Positions 29,590 to 39,000 of a DNA stretch of 64,000 bases are shown here, piece by piece. The notes under the pieces are model-generated. The model had not been told where the DNA came from. It searched no databases and saw nothing but the letters and a program-made list of their open reading frames with translations. This stretch comes from Myxococcus hansupus (GTDB lineage: Bacteria > Myxococcota > Myxococcia > Myxococcales > Myxococcaceae): contig NZ_CP012109.1 in assembly GCF_000280925.3 (NCBI RefSeq), positions 5,724,501 to 5,788,500 of the forward strand. The letters are read 5' to 3'. Position 1 is the stretch's first letter. Each line of letters starts with the position of its first letter. A program made the translations under genes and the position numbers.

Positions 29590-31196
29590 GCTCCCGCACG
29601 TTGACGCTGGCCGCGGCGTTGTCCGCGGCCCTTGCCGGCGTGCCCGCGCTGGCCCAATCCGACGACCGGCCGGACGAAGACGCCCTCTTCGGCGGCCAGG
29701 AGGAGACGCCCCCCGAAGCGCCGGCATCGTCCACCGAGGATTCCGTCCCGCGCGACGATGACGCCCTCTTCGGCGGGGACGGCGCGGAGGCACGCCCGGC
29801 CTCCACCGACCCCACGGAGCGGCAGCCGACGCTGTCCGACTCCAACACCGGTGATGACCGGGACGCGGACGTGCTGAACGGTCCGGCGTCGCGCAGCGCG
29901 TTCGACACCGAGGAGGTGCTGGATGATCCGCTGAAGATTGGCGGTCAGTTCTACGTGCGCGGCTTCATGGCGGGGAGCGAGAACACCTCCTTGCGCAACA
30001 GCGCGTTCTCCGCGCCCACGCTGGTGGATGGCTTCTTCGACGCGCGTCCGTCGGACCGGCTGCGCGGCTACATCGTCGGCCGCTTGAGCTACGACCCGGC
30101 CCAGCCGCCAGGCACGGCGCCCAACGCCCTGTCGAATCCCCGCGTGCTGCTGGACCAGGCGTGGCTGCGTTTCGACATCGAGCGCACGCTGTTCTTCACC
30201 GTGGGCAAGCAGCACGTGAAGTGGGGCACCGGGCAGATCTGGAACCCGACGGACTTCCTGTCGCCGCAGCGACGGGATCCGCTGGCCTTCGTGGACCTGC
30301 GCACCGGTGTGTCGATGGTGAAGATGCACCTGCCGTGGGAGTCCAAGGGCTGGAACCTCTACGGCATCGTGGTGATGGATGACCTGGGCACCGACGTGGG
30401 CGCCGTCACCGACCCGAGCGGCAGCCCCACCTCCCAGGCCGGCGGAAACAACCCGGTCAACCGGCTGGGCCGCCTGGGCGGCGCCCTGCGCGCGGAAGTC
30501 CTGCTGGGGCCCGCGGAGTTCGGCGCCAGCGCGGTGGCGCAGAATGGCCGCCGGCCTCGCTTCGGGCTCGACGTGTCCTCACCGCTGGGGCCGCTGGACA
30601 TCTACAGCGAGGTGGCGCTGAAGAAGCGCACGGACCGGCCGCTGTACCGCATCCCGGCGGGGACGACGCTCGAGGACATCGCGCAGGGCGGCGTGCAGGT
30701 CGAGTCGTACGTGCCCGAGGGCCTCACGCCGCAAGTGACGGCCGGCGCGACGTACAGCTTCTCCTACGGCGACAATGACCTGGCGGTGCTGGGCGTGGAG
30801 TACTTCTACAACTCGACGGGCTATACGAGCTCGTTCGGGTACCCGTACCTCATCCTGAAAGACGCCTTCAATCCGCTCTACCTGGGGCGGCATTACGGCG
30901 CCGCCTACGTGTTCCTGGACCGGCCCGGTCCCCTGGAGCGGACGTCCTTCAACCTGTTCACGCTGGGGAACCTGTCGGACCGCTCCTTCACCTCGCGGCT
31001 CAACGTGACGCACCGGGCGCTGACGTACCTCACGGTGGAGGCGTACGGATCCATGAGCTACGGTCGGCGCGGCGGTGAGTTCCGGCTCGCCATCGACGTT
31101 CCGGAGGGGCTCGTGGTGGATGGGCAGGAGATTCCGGCCTTCAACGTCCCCGCTCCGACGTTCCAGTTGGGCGCGGGCCTCCGGCTCAATCTCTGA
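29586..31196 (+). CDS. Outer-membrane protein (porin-like barrel) of the Lol-like operon
   Basis: A 536-residue protein. The signal is MSSRTLTLAAALSAALAGVP with cleavage at ALA-QS. An acidic low-complexity region (about 24-110) contains two EDALFGG/DDALFGG units. From about 115 the sequence alternates as an outer-membrane beta-barrel: VGKQHVKWGTGQIWNPTDFL, EVALKKRTDRPLYRIP, and a C-terminal ending FQLGAGLRLNL with the typical aromatic/hydrophobic pattern. The WGTGQIWNPTDF motif recalls DUF1302-like barrels found with similar LolA-like proteins. The ATG overlaps the preceding stop by 4 bases. Likely the outer-membrane acceptor or outlet of the pathway. Confidence 0.82.
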   Translation: MSSRTLTLAAALSAALAGVPALAQSDDRPDEDALFGGQEETPPEAPASSTEDSVPRDDDALFGGDGAEARPASTDPTERQPTLSDSNTGDDRDADVLNGPASRSAFDTEEVLDDPLKIGGQFYVRGFMAGSENTSLRNSAFSAPTLVDGFFDARPSDRLRGYIVGRLSYDPAQPPGTAPNALSNPRVLLDQAWLRFDIERTLFFTVGKQHVKWGTGQIWNPTDFLSPQRRDPLAFVDLRTGVSMVKMHLPWESKGWNLYGIVVMDDLGTDVGAVTDPSGSPTSQAGGNNPVNRLGRLGGALRAEVLLGPAEFGASAVAQNGRRPRFGLDVSSPLGPLDIYSEVALKKRTDRPLYRIPAGTTLEDIAQGGVQVESYVPEGLTPQVTAGATYSFSYGDNDLAVLGVEYFYNSTGYTSSFGYPYLILKDAFNPLYLGRHYGAAYVFLDRPGPLERTSFNLFTLGNLSDRSFTSRLNVTHRALTYLTVEAYGSMSYGRRGGEFRLAIDVPEGLVVDGQEIPAFNVPAPTFQLGAGLRLNL

Positions 31197-31373
31197 TTCA
31201 CGCGGGATGTCGTGCGGTTTGGAGGGCCGTGCTCCCGGGTTTCGTGGGGCGCGGCCCTTTGTCTTGGGGCAGGCGGGCAGGCGGCCTTGGGATGCCCGGT
31301 CTGCGAGCAGCCCTTCGGGCGCCGTCGCGGCCGTTGGGGTGTGCACGTCCGGGCGAGTGGGCAGATTTTTCCC

Positions 31374-33266
31374 ATGCCCCTCTGGATTGCCATCGCCGCT
31401 GGGTTGAGCCTCGGCCAGACGCCGAGCGCTCCAGTGCTCATTCCGCCCGAGGATCCGTCCATCCGGGACCCCGCCGCCGCGGCGCTCCAGGATGCGAACC
31501 AACAGGCCGCTGAGGAGATTGACGGCCTGCGGCCGCCGCAGGGGTACGTGTATGAATCCACGGAGGAATCGTCGCCGGCCAGCTTCGTGCTGACGCCTGT
31601 GCTACCGGATGGTTCGACGCCTCCGACGACGGGCGAAGTGGCCCTCGACGAAGCGGCGCAGCAATACCAGCCGGTGCCCTCCCCTCTGGAGGACCTGCAA
31701 CAACAGCAGGCCGCCACCGGTGGCAGTGGCGCGGCTTCCGGTGAGGGTACCGAGGCCGGCGGACTGAATGGTGCGACGGGCCAGCAGGACTTGAGCGGTA
31801 CCGGGACGGATGCATCGGGCAGCTTCGGGCAGCAGGACCAGAGTGGCTCGGGCACCGGGTACACGGGCACGGTGCAGCAACAGGACCTCAGTGGCGCGGG
31901 CACCGGTTACATCGGCACGGTGGAGCAGCAGAACCTGAGCGGAACGAGCACCGGCGACATGGGCACGGTGCAGCAGCAGGACCTCAGTGGCTCGGGCACC
32001 GGCAACATGGGCGCGATGCAGCAGCAGAACCTGAGCGGCTCGGGCACTGGTGGCTCGGGCAGCATCGGCCAGCAGGACCTCAGCGGAACCGGCGCCGGCA
32101 ACATGGGCGCAGTGCAGCAGCAGGACCTCAGTGGCTCGGGCACTGGTGGCTCGGGAAGCATCGGCCAGCAGGACCTCAGCGGCACGGGGACCGGCACTGG
32201 CACCGTCGGTCAGCAAGACATGAGCGGCACCGGCAGTTTCGGAACCACCGGCCAACAGGACCTCAGCGGCATGGGGACCGGCACTCCCAGTCAGCAGGCC
32301 CCCAGTGGAGCCGGTGGCTCCAGCAACCTCGGGCAGCAAGACCTCAGCGGCACGGGTGGCGCTGGCTCCACCGGGCAACAGGACCTCAGCGGAACAGAGA
32401 CCGGAACCACCGGCCAGCAGGACCTCAGCGGCACGGGGACCGGAACCACCGGTCAGCAGGACCTCAGCGGCCCGGGCACGCTGGGCGCGCAGCAGGGCAG
32501 CGGCGGCACGGGCACGCTGGGCGCGCAGCAGGGCACCGGCGGCGCGGGGACGACGGGCACCACACCGCCCACCGTGACGCCGGGCTCCACCAGCGCCGCC
32601 CCCACGCCCGCCTTCATCGGGCGTTCGGACCCCATCGGCCGCTCCGAGCCCATTGGCCGTTCGGACCCCATCGGCCGCTCCGAGCCCATCGGCTATCCCT
32701 CCACCGTGGCGCCCGCGAACAACACCGCCACGGGCGGCTCGGGTAACGCCGGCCAGCCCGCGAAGGCGCCCACGCCCGAGCAGCAGCAACTCCAGCAGAT
32801 GCGCCAGCGCATGAACCAACTCGAAACGCAGCTCAACGAGCGCGACGCCGACCTCACCGTGCGCAACCAGGCCGTGCAACTCCAGGTGGACACCCTCGGT
32901 GACCGCGCCGTCGACGCGGAGTCCGCCCGCCAGCAACGGCTGTCCCAGATTCAGGCCGCCGGCCAGTGGATGCTCGCGGCCGATACGGCGCTCGAACAGG
33001 GCGAAACGAACGTCGACAACGCGCTCGACATCGCCGACAGCGCCTTCGTCGACGTGCGTGACAGCGCCACCCAGGACGGTCAGGGCGCCGTCGTCGTCCA
33101 CGCGGAGCGCCTGCGCGCGCTCCTCAACCTCGCCCGGAACGCCGCGTACAACCAGGACATCTACGGCGCACGGCTCGCGCTGCAGGACGCGGGCGTCGAG
33201 CTCAGCCTCGCTCGGGCCGCCAACCTGGAACGCTCTGGAACGGGGAACGTCCTGCTCAATCCGTGA
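31374..33266 (+). CDS. Secreted protein with 15-16 QQDLSG-type repeats and C-terminal coiled coil
   Basis: A 630-residue exported protein. The short signal is MPLWIAIAAGLSLGQ. Residues about 135-375 are a low-complexity array in which QQDLSG, QQNLSG or a variant recurs about 16 times, separated by Gly/Thr/Ser spacers. A second array has IGRSDP/IGRSEP units four times in a row. After a Pro-rich part comes a coiled coil (about 470-520, QQQLQQMRQRMNQLETQLNE) and a helical C-terminal domain. No family recognised. The design suggests an envelope-spanning or surface adhesive stalk. It converges with the EAL gene, with an 11-base overlap of the two ends. Confidence 0.75.
   Translation: MPLWIAIAAGLSLGQTPSAPVLIPPEDPSIRDPAAAALQDANQQAAEEIDGLRPPQGYVYESTEESSPASFVLTPVLPDGSTPPTTGEVALDEAAQQYQPVPSPLEDLQQQQAATGGSGAASGEGTEAGGLNGATGQQDLSGTGTDASGSFGQQDQSGSGTGYTGTVQQQDLSGAGTGYIGTVEQQNLSGTSTGDMGTVQQQDLSGSGTGNMGAMQQQNLSGSGTGGSGSIGQQDLSGTGAGNMGAVQQQDLSGSGTGGSGSIGQQDLSGTGTGTGTVGQQDMSGTGSFGTTGQQDLSGMGTGTPSQQAPSGAGGSSNLGQQDLSGTGGAGSTGQQDLSGTETGTTGQQDLSGTGTGTTGQQDLSGPGTLGAQQGSGGTGTLGAQQGTGGAGTTGTTPPTVTPGSTSAAPTPAFIGRSDPIGRSEPIGRSDPIGRSEPIGYPSTVAPANNTATGGSGNAGQPAKAPTPEQQQLQQMRQRMNQLETQLNERDADLTVRNQAVQLQVDTLGDRAVDAESARQQRLSQIQAAGQWMLAADTALEQGETNVDNALDIADSAFVDVRDSATQDGQGAVVVHAERLRALLNLARNAAYNQDIYGARLALQDAGVELSLARAANLERSGTGNVLLNP
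31780..32480. repeat. Degenerate in-frame repeats encoding QQDLSG units
   Basis: Repeats of about 30-50 bases centred on CAGCAGGACCTCAGCGGC-like cores, inside the coding sequence at 31374-33266. Unit lengths are multiples of three. No spacer conservation of CRISPR type is seen. Confidence 0.9.
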
Positions 33267-34350
33267 AGGACGGCGTCGACGCCACGGGGGGACTCTGCGG
33301 GCGGGAGATGAGGTAGCCCTGCACGAAGTCCACCCCGTGCGCGCGCACCCAGCGCAGCTCCTCGTGCGTCTCGATGCCCTCCGCCACCGTGCGAATCCCC
33401 AGCGTCCGAGCAATCTCCAGGAGCTTCTCCACGATGGACCCCTTGTACGGGTCCAGATGGACGTCGCGCACCAGCTCCATGTCCAGCTTGATGATGTCCG
33501 GACGCAGCCGGTGGATGAGGTTCAGCGACGAGAAGCCCGCGCCCAAATCGTCCAACGCCACCTGGAAACCCGACCGGCGATAGAAGTCGACGATGCCGCG
33601 CAGGTGCTCGGCGTCCGCCGTCTGGTCCGTCTCGATGATTTCGAACACCACCCGCTCGGGTGGAATCCGCGCCGCCTGAATGGCCTCCACCGTGGAGCGC
33701 AGGCAGAAGTTCGCGTCGTAGATGGCCGTGGGCGTGAAGTTGATGAAGAGGTGCGTGTCCAGCCCGTGCGTCACCGCTTCGCGGATGGCCGTGGTGCGCG
33801 CGGCCAGGTCCAACTGGAAGAGCAGGTCCGCATCGCGCGCGGTCTGCATCATCCGCCCGGGCGGCACCAGCGCGCCGTCCGGCTCCCGGCCCCGCATCAA
33901 CGCCTCGTACGCGAAGATGCGGCCGGTGTCCTGCGCATGGACAATGGGCTGGAAGTGCGTGGTGAGCCGCTGTTCGGCCAGCAGGTCCACCAACCACCCG
34001 GCGCGCGTGCGCGTGACGAACCGCTGGAGCGCCCCCACGCGGGGGTAGTCCGCGAGGCCGGGCTCCGCCTCGCCCACCATGAACAGCGCCCGGGTGGCCC
34101 GCGCCTCTTCCTGAGACAGCGCGGCCACCAGGTTCGACACCAGGGCCGACAGCGCCCCCTCGGGGACCCACACCACGACGCACCGGGCCTCGGCACGCAC
34201 CTGAACCTCGTGCCGAGCCTCTCGGAGACAGGACACCAACCGGCCCTGGCTGTGCCCCACCGGGCTCCACAAGAACAGGCGCCCGGCCCCCTCCAGGGAG
34301 GACGGAAGCGCCTGACACCTGTCACAGCCCCGCGCGGGGGAGTCGCTCAT
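33256..34350 (-). CDS. EAL-domain cyclic-di-GMP phosphodiesterase
   Basis: A 364-residue cytoplasmic protein. The N-terminal 120 residues are an unrecognised sensory part with CDRC near the start. From about 132 an EAL domain runs: THFQPIVHAQDTGRIFAYEA-LMRG gives the EAL motif at 149-151, then FINFTPTAIYD, FEIIETDQT, VALDDLGAGFSSLNLIHRL, IIKLDMELVRD and VAEGIETHEELRW. The metal-binding and catalytic residues (E of EAL, N of FINFTP, DD, K, E) look present, so it should degrade c-di-GMP. There is no GGDEF partner domain. The ATG at 34350 has AGGGGG just upstream; a GTG one codon earlier is possible. Confidence 0.9.
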   Translation of the reverse strand: MSDSPARGCDRCQALPSSLEGAGRLFLWSPVGHSQGRLVSCLREARHEVQVRAEARCVVVWVPEGALSALVSNLVAALSQEEARATRALFMVGEAEPGLADYPRVGALQRFVTRTRAGWLVDLLAEQRLTTHFQPIVHAQDTGRIFAYEALMRGREPDGALVPPGRMMQTARDADLLFQLDLAARTTAIREAVTHGLDTHLFINFTPTAIYDANFCLRSTVEAIQAARIPPERVVFEIIETDQTADAEHLRGIVDFYRRSGFQVALDDLGAGFSSLNLIHRLRPDIIKLDMELVRDVHLDPYKGSIVEKLLEIARTLGIRTVAEGIETHEELRWVRAHGVDFVQGYLISRPQSPPVASTPSFTD

Positions 34351-34358
34351 CACGCCCC

Positions 34359-35810
34359 CTACTCTACCGTGTCGCGGAAGATGAGCAGCCCCCGTGAGGA
34401 GTCCGTCGCATAGATGTAGCCATCACCCGGCACGGAGACCTTGTTCAGGCCCTCGAGGAACACGACGCCGTGGCCAGCGTCCGTTTCGCGCCAGGTGTTG
34501 TAGTAGCCCACCTGCCGCGGCTCGCCCGGCACGCTCACATCGACGACCCGCAGGCCGTCCTGGCCGTAGGCCAGATAGACCCTGTTGCCGGAGAGCGCCA
34601 CGTCGCGGACGGAGACATCCGGCCGCATCCGGAACTCGCCCACCCGGGACACCGTCGCCGGCGCGCCCACGTCGAGCAGGCTCAGGTGCGCGCCCCAGTC
34701 CTCGCCCACGTCGAACGCCAGCGTCCGGCCCGCCACCTGCCCCACCGCCGTGGCGCGCGAGGCGGAGCTGGCGAAGCGGCCCAGCAGCTTCGGGCGCGCC
34801 GGCGTGGTGACGTCCGACACCGACATGCCGAAGGACCAGTTGCTCACGTAGAGCCGGCCACCTTGCGCCGTCACGCTCAGCGGGACTTCACCGGCCAGCG
34901 GTTCGGTGCCTTCCACGAAGTACCGCGTGAGCTGCTTCGGATCCGCGGGCGTGGCGATGTCGTAGACGTACACCTCCGAGTTGGGCGCCGGAGACGCCGC
35001 GTACAGGACGTTGCCGTCCATCGAGAGGGAGGTCACCTCCACCACGGACTCGGGCACCGAACGCAGTTGCATCGGCTTGGTGGGGTTGGAGAGGTCGAAC
35101 ACGACCGTGCCGTTGCGCCGGCTGCCCACGTAGAGCGTCTGCCCGTTCAGGAGCGAGGTCGAGTAGTAGTCCGAGGAGGGCTGATGCTGCGCCACCTTGC
35201 GCGGCTGCGAGGGGTCGCTCACGTCGTAGATTTCGAAGCCCTTGGCGCCCAGCGTCACGATGGCCAGTCCATTGGACACCGAGACGTTCGTGGCCATGAC
35301 GCCGGGCATGGCCACCTCGCTGATGAGCTCCACGCCCGTGGCATCGGCCTCCCCCGCCCGGCGCACCGTCCGGACGGCCTCGAAGGTGCCTCGCATGTCC
35401 AGGTTCCCGTTGGCGCAGCGACGGAAGATGCCCGTCATCTGCCCGGGCCCGGTCGAACCACACCCGGCGACGGCGAAGCGAACCGTGATGCCGCTGGTGT
35501 TCTGGAACTCGCTGGCCATGAAGAACGACTCGGGCGTGCTCTGGCGCTCCGTGGCGTTGAAGCCCATCAGCATCGGGGTGGTGCTGCCGCCTCCCGACAA
35601 CCTCATGGCAGCCGCGGCACCGCCGCCGTCGTTCAGGTTGATGTTGAGATTCCAGATGCCCTCGGGTTGTACGCCCGCGAGGCTTGAAAGCTGGCAGGCC
35701 GACAAATCGATGGCCTCGAGCTGACATTCCGCTTTGGGTTCGGACGAATTGCCGTTGCCGCAAGCGGTGGCGAGCGCCAGGGTGCTGGTGACTGCGAGGA
35801 GGCGTTTCAT
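34359..35810 (-). CDS. LVIVD-repeat beta-propeller lipoprotein
   Basis: A 483-residue lipoprotein. The signal MKRLLAVTSTLALATACGNG has its lipobox ending at Cys17. About residues 20-150 are an unknown beta domain. From about 180 LVIVD-type blades follow: GLAIVTLGAKGFEIYDVSDP, TLYVGSRRNGTVVFDLSNP, VLYAASPAPNSEVYVYDIA, RLYVSNWSFGMSVSDVTTP, RVYLAYGQDGLRVVDVSVPG and a final YIYATDSSRGLLIF. Such propellers are common on myxobacterial cell surfaces and probably bind proteins or sugars. The ATG at 35810 has GGGGG upstream. It lies 5 bases before the EAL gene and may be cotranscribed with it. Confidence 0.85.
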   Translation of the reverse strand: MKRLLAVTSTLALATACGNGNSSEPKAECQLEAIDLSACQLSSLAGVQPEGIWNLNINLNDGGGAAAAMRLSGGGSTTPMLMGFNATERQSTPESFFMASEFQNTSGITVRFAVAGCGSTGPGQMTGIFRRCANGNLDMRGTFEAVRTVRRAGEADATGVELISEVAMPGVMATNVSVSNGLAIVTLGAKGFEIYDVSDPSQPRKVAQHQPSSDYYSTSLLNGQTLYVGSRRNGTVVFDLSNPTKPMQLRSVPESVVEVTSLSMDGNVLYAASPAPNSEVYVYDIATPADPKQLTRYFVEGTEPLAGEVPLSVTAQGGRLYVSNWSFGMSVSDVTTPARPKLLGRFASSASRATAVGQVAGRTLAFDVGEDWGAHLSLLDVGAPATVSRVGEFRMRPDVSVRDVALSGNRVYLAYGQDGLRVVDVSVPGEPRQVGYYNTWRETDAGHGVVFLEGLNKVSVPGDGYIYATDSSRGLLIFRDTVE

Positions 35811-36003
35811 GCCCCCATGCATATCATCCGGCGCCAGCACCCGACGAACCGCTACGCTCCTCCGTGCCCCAAGGAAGCGAAGCCCACCGCCCGTCAAGTA
35901 AACGGAAAGAAATACTCGGGCAGCTTGTATACCCGGGTCCCTGGGAGGCAGCCTCCCAGGCAGGTGTAGTCTCGCCGGTACCCCACCCACAGAGGTGCCT
36001 TCA

Positions 36004-39000
36004 GTGAACCCCCGTCCCCTCGCCGCAGCCCTGGTCGTCCTGTTTCTCCCGGGGCTCGCGCTTGCCCAGTTCTACGTCGTGCCCCGGAGGCCCGGGAAAA
36101 CGCCGGTGAACAGCTACGAGTTCGAGTGGCGACACGCGGACATCCTCGTCGGTCCCGGCGCCACGGGTCTGGCCGAGCCCCCGGACCGGACGGCCCATGA
36201 GAATCCGCCGGAGACGCCCGGGGGCGCCAACCCTGGGGCGCCCACGACCTCACCGGAGGAGGGCAACCCGGTGGGACTGCCGCCCGGCCCTGCGCCGGAG
36301 ACGACGCAGATCACCCCCCGGCCCGAGTCACGAACGGACCTGCCCGGCAGCCCGCCGGTGGCGGACGCCCAGGACACCGACGGCGGCGTCCCCGTGGTGG
36401 TGCCGCTCCTGCCGGCCGGTGAAGACGGCGGCACGGAGGATGCGGGCGCCCTGGTGATGATGGTGGACGGGGGCACGGACGGCGGCTCGGTCGCGGCGGC
36501 GGGCACGGACGGCGGGACGCCGGATGCCGGCAACTACCTGATGGCCAGCGAGTCCGATGACGGCGGCACGCTCCTGGGCGGCGGCCAGTCGGTGTTCTCC
36601 GGCGCCGACGCCGGGTTCAACTACACGTACGCGAAGTCCCTGGGGGACAAGACGGGCGGCGTGCGCTTCTACTTCTATGAGCGGGAGCGCATGGTCGCCG
36701 AGCGCGCCGCGCCGCTCATCGAGGAGGCCTACCGCTACCTGGTGGACCAGTTCAAATACGTCCCCACCAAGACGTTCCCGTACATCCTCTACAGCAGCTA
36801 CCAGGAGTTCCTGCAGACCAACCTCTTCGCCGTGTCCGAGGGCACGCTCGGTCTCACCAGCACCGGCGAGGACTTGAAGCTGACGCTGCCGTACCTGGGT
36901 GACCACCGCCTCTTCGAGGAGGTCAGCACCCACGAGCTCGCGCACCAGTTCACCATCCAGAAGGTCCGCACCGTCGCCGAGCAGGCGAAGATGTTCGGCG
37001 ACCCGCTCCAGGCGATTCCCCTGTGGTTCATCGAAGGTCTCGCTGAGTTCTACGCCAAGCGGGGCATGGACCCGGAAGCGGAGATGCTGGTGCGGGACCT
37101 CTTGGTGAACCCGGACCTCTTCAAGGGCTACGCGTTCCTCGACTTCTTCTCCCCCGGGCCCTACGGCTACCTGTGGATCTACAAGGTGGGCCAGGTCCGC
37201 GTGTCCTTCCTGGAGGAGGAGTACGGCACCGGCTTCATCCAGCGCGTGTTGGAGGAGTCGCCCCGGCTGACGGGCGGCTCGCGCGACTCACCGGCGCTGA
37301 AGTTCGAGGACCTGCTGGAGCGACTCACCGGTGACAACCCGAAGCGCATCTCCGCGCGGTTCGAGAACTGGCTGAAGCGCCGGGCCTTCAAGACGTACCT
37401 CGCCTCGGAGCAGTCCTCGCCGGCGTTGGACCTGCTCGACAAGGCGCCGGGCTACACCACCGCCATGACCTCGTCGCCGAACGGCAACGTGCTGGCGCTG
37501 CGCACCATCGTCCCGGAGACGGGCGAAAGCCGGCTGTACCTCATGGACCCGCGCATGCCGGACAAGACGGCGAAGGTGACGGGTGACGGCGTGCCGGGCG
37601 TGGAGTCGCTGCACCCCATCTCCAACCGCAGCTTCTCGCTGACGAACGACAAGCTGGCCTTCGTCGCCGAAATGACCGGGCGCGACGTCATCTACGTGCA
37701 GGACTACACGCACAAGGTGGAGCGGCGTGGCGCGGACGTGCTGGTGCGCCGCAACCCCATTCGCACCGGCATCGACCGGGAAGTGGGGCTGTCGGTGGAG
37801 CTGGACGTGGGCGGCCGCACCGCGTACCGCATCGACCGGCACGGCCTCTTGGCGGCGTACTCGCCGGCCTTCTCGCCGGACGGCCGCTGGGTGGCCTTCA
37901 TCGGCATCAACGACGCGGGTCTTCGGGACATCTACGCCATCGACACGCAGGCGGGCGCGGACGCCAAGCCCCTGCAGCTCACCGACGACGTGTTCTCCGA
38001 GCGCGAGGTGACGTGGGGTCCCTCCGGCATCATCTTCACGTCGGACGCGACGTCCCACCGGCAGTTCAACCTCTTCCGCGTGCGCCCGGACGCGCCCCGG
38101 CAGGTGGAGCGCCTCACCAGCGAGGAGCGGGACCACACGGCCCCGCTGGCCCTGGCGGACGGGCGCATCTTCTTCACCGCGTTCCACAACAGCAGCTCCG
38201 ACCTGCACGAGCTGACGAAGGACGGCCGCATCGTGCGGCGCACGGACCTGACGACGGGCCTGTTCGAGCCCGGCCCCGGTCCGGACGGGAGCCTGTGGGT
38301 GCTGTTCCACGTCTCCGGTGAGCGGCGCCCCGCGGTGATTCGGCCGCCGAAGATGCTGGCGCTGGACGTGCCCGTGGAGCCGCCGCCGGAGCCGCCCAGT
38401 CCCCTGGCGGTGCGCCCGCTCACGGACGCCACGGCCTACGAGCCCTTCACGCGGCAGAACCTGGAGTTCGGTCCCTTCTTCGGCTTCGCGGGCGCGGGCG
38501 GCGGCGGCTTCGTGGGCCAGCTCTTCGCGGCGGCCAGTGACCGCATGAAGGACCACCAGTTCCTGCTCACCCTGGCGGTGTACGGCAGCTTCGATTTGAC
38601 GGACGGCTTCCTGCTCTACATCAACGACAAGGGCCGGTCGACGTGGGGCGGCGGCCTCTTCCAGTCGCTGCGCTTCCGCGTGGACCGCACTTTCGAGAAC
38701 GAGGGGCAAGCCAGCCAGGCCTTCTTCACGTCCGGCGAGCGGTTCTTCGGCGTGCTCGGCAGCCTGCGCTACCCGCTGAGCACCTTCTTCTTCGTGCAGG
38801 GCGACTTGTCCGTGGGTGGCACCAAGTACTTCCTGGATGACTTCACTGAGTTCGAGCTCTTCTTCCCGGAGCGCAACGCCGCCAACATGGAGCTGCTGAC
38901 CCCGTGGAACGCGCGCAACCGCGCCATCCGCTTCCAGACGGAGGTGAGCGGGACGATTGGCTACGACACCCTGAAGTACCACTACGCCACCGGCCCGCTG

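Noticed and set aside
31780..32480. Short direct repeats that could suggest a CRISPR array
   Set aside because: Unit lengths are multiples of three, the frame stays open and encodes QQDLSG units, and there are no uniform repeats with unique spacers.
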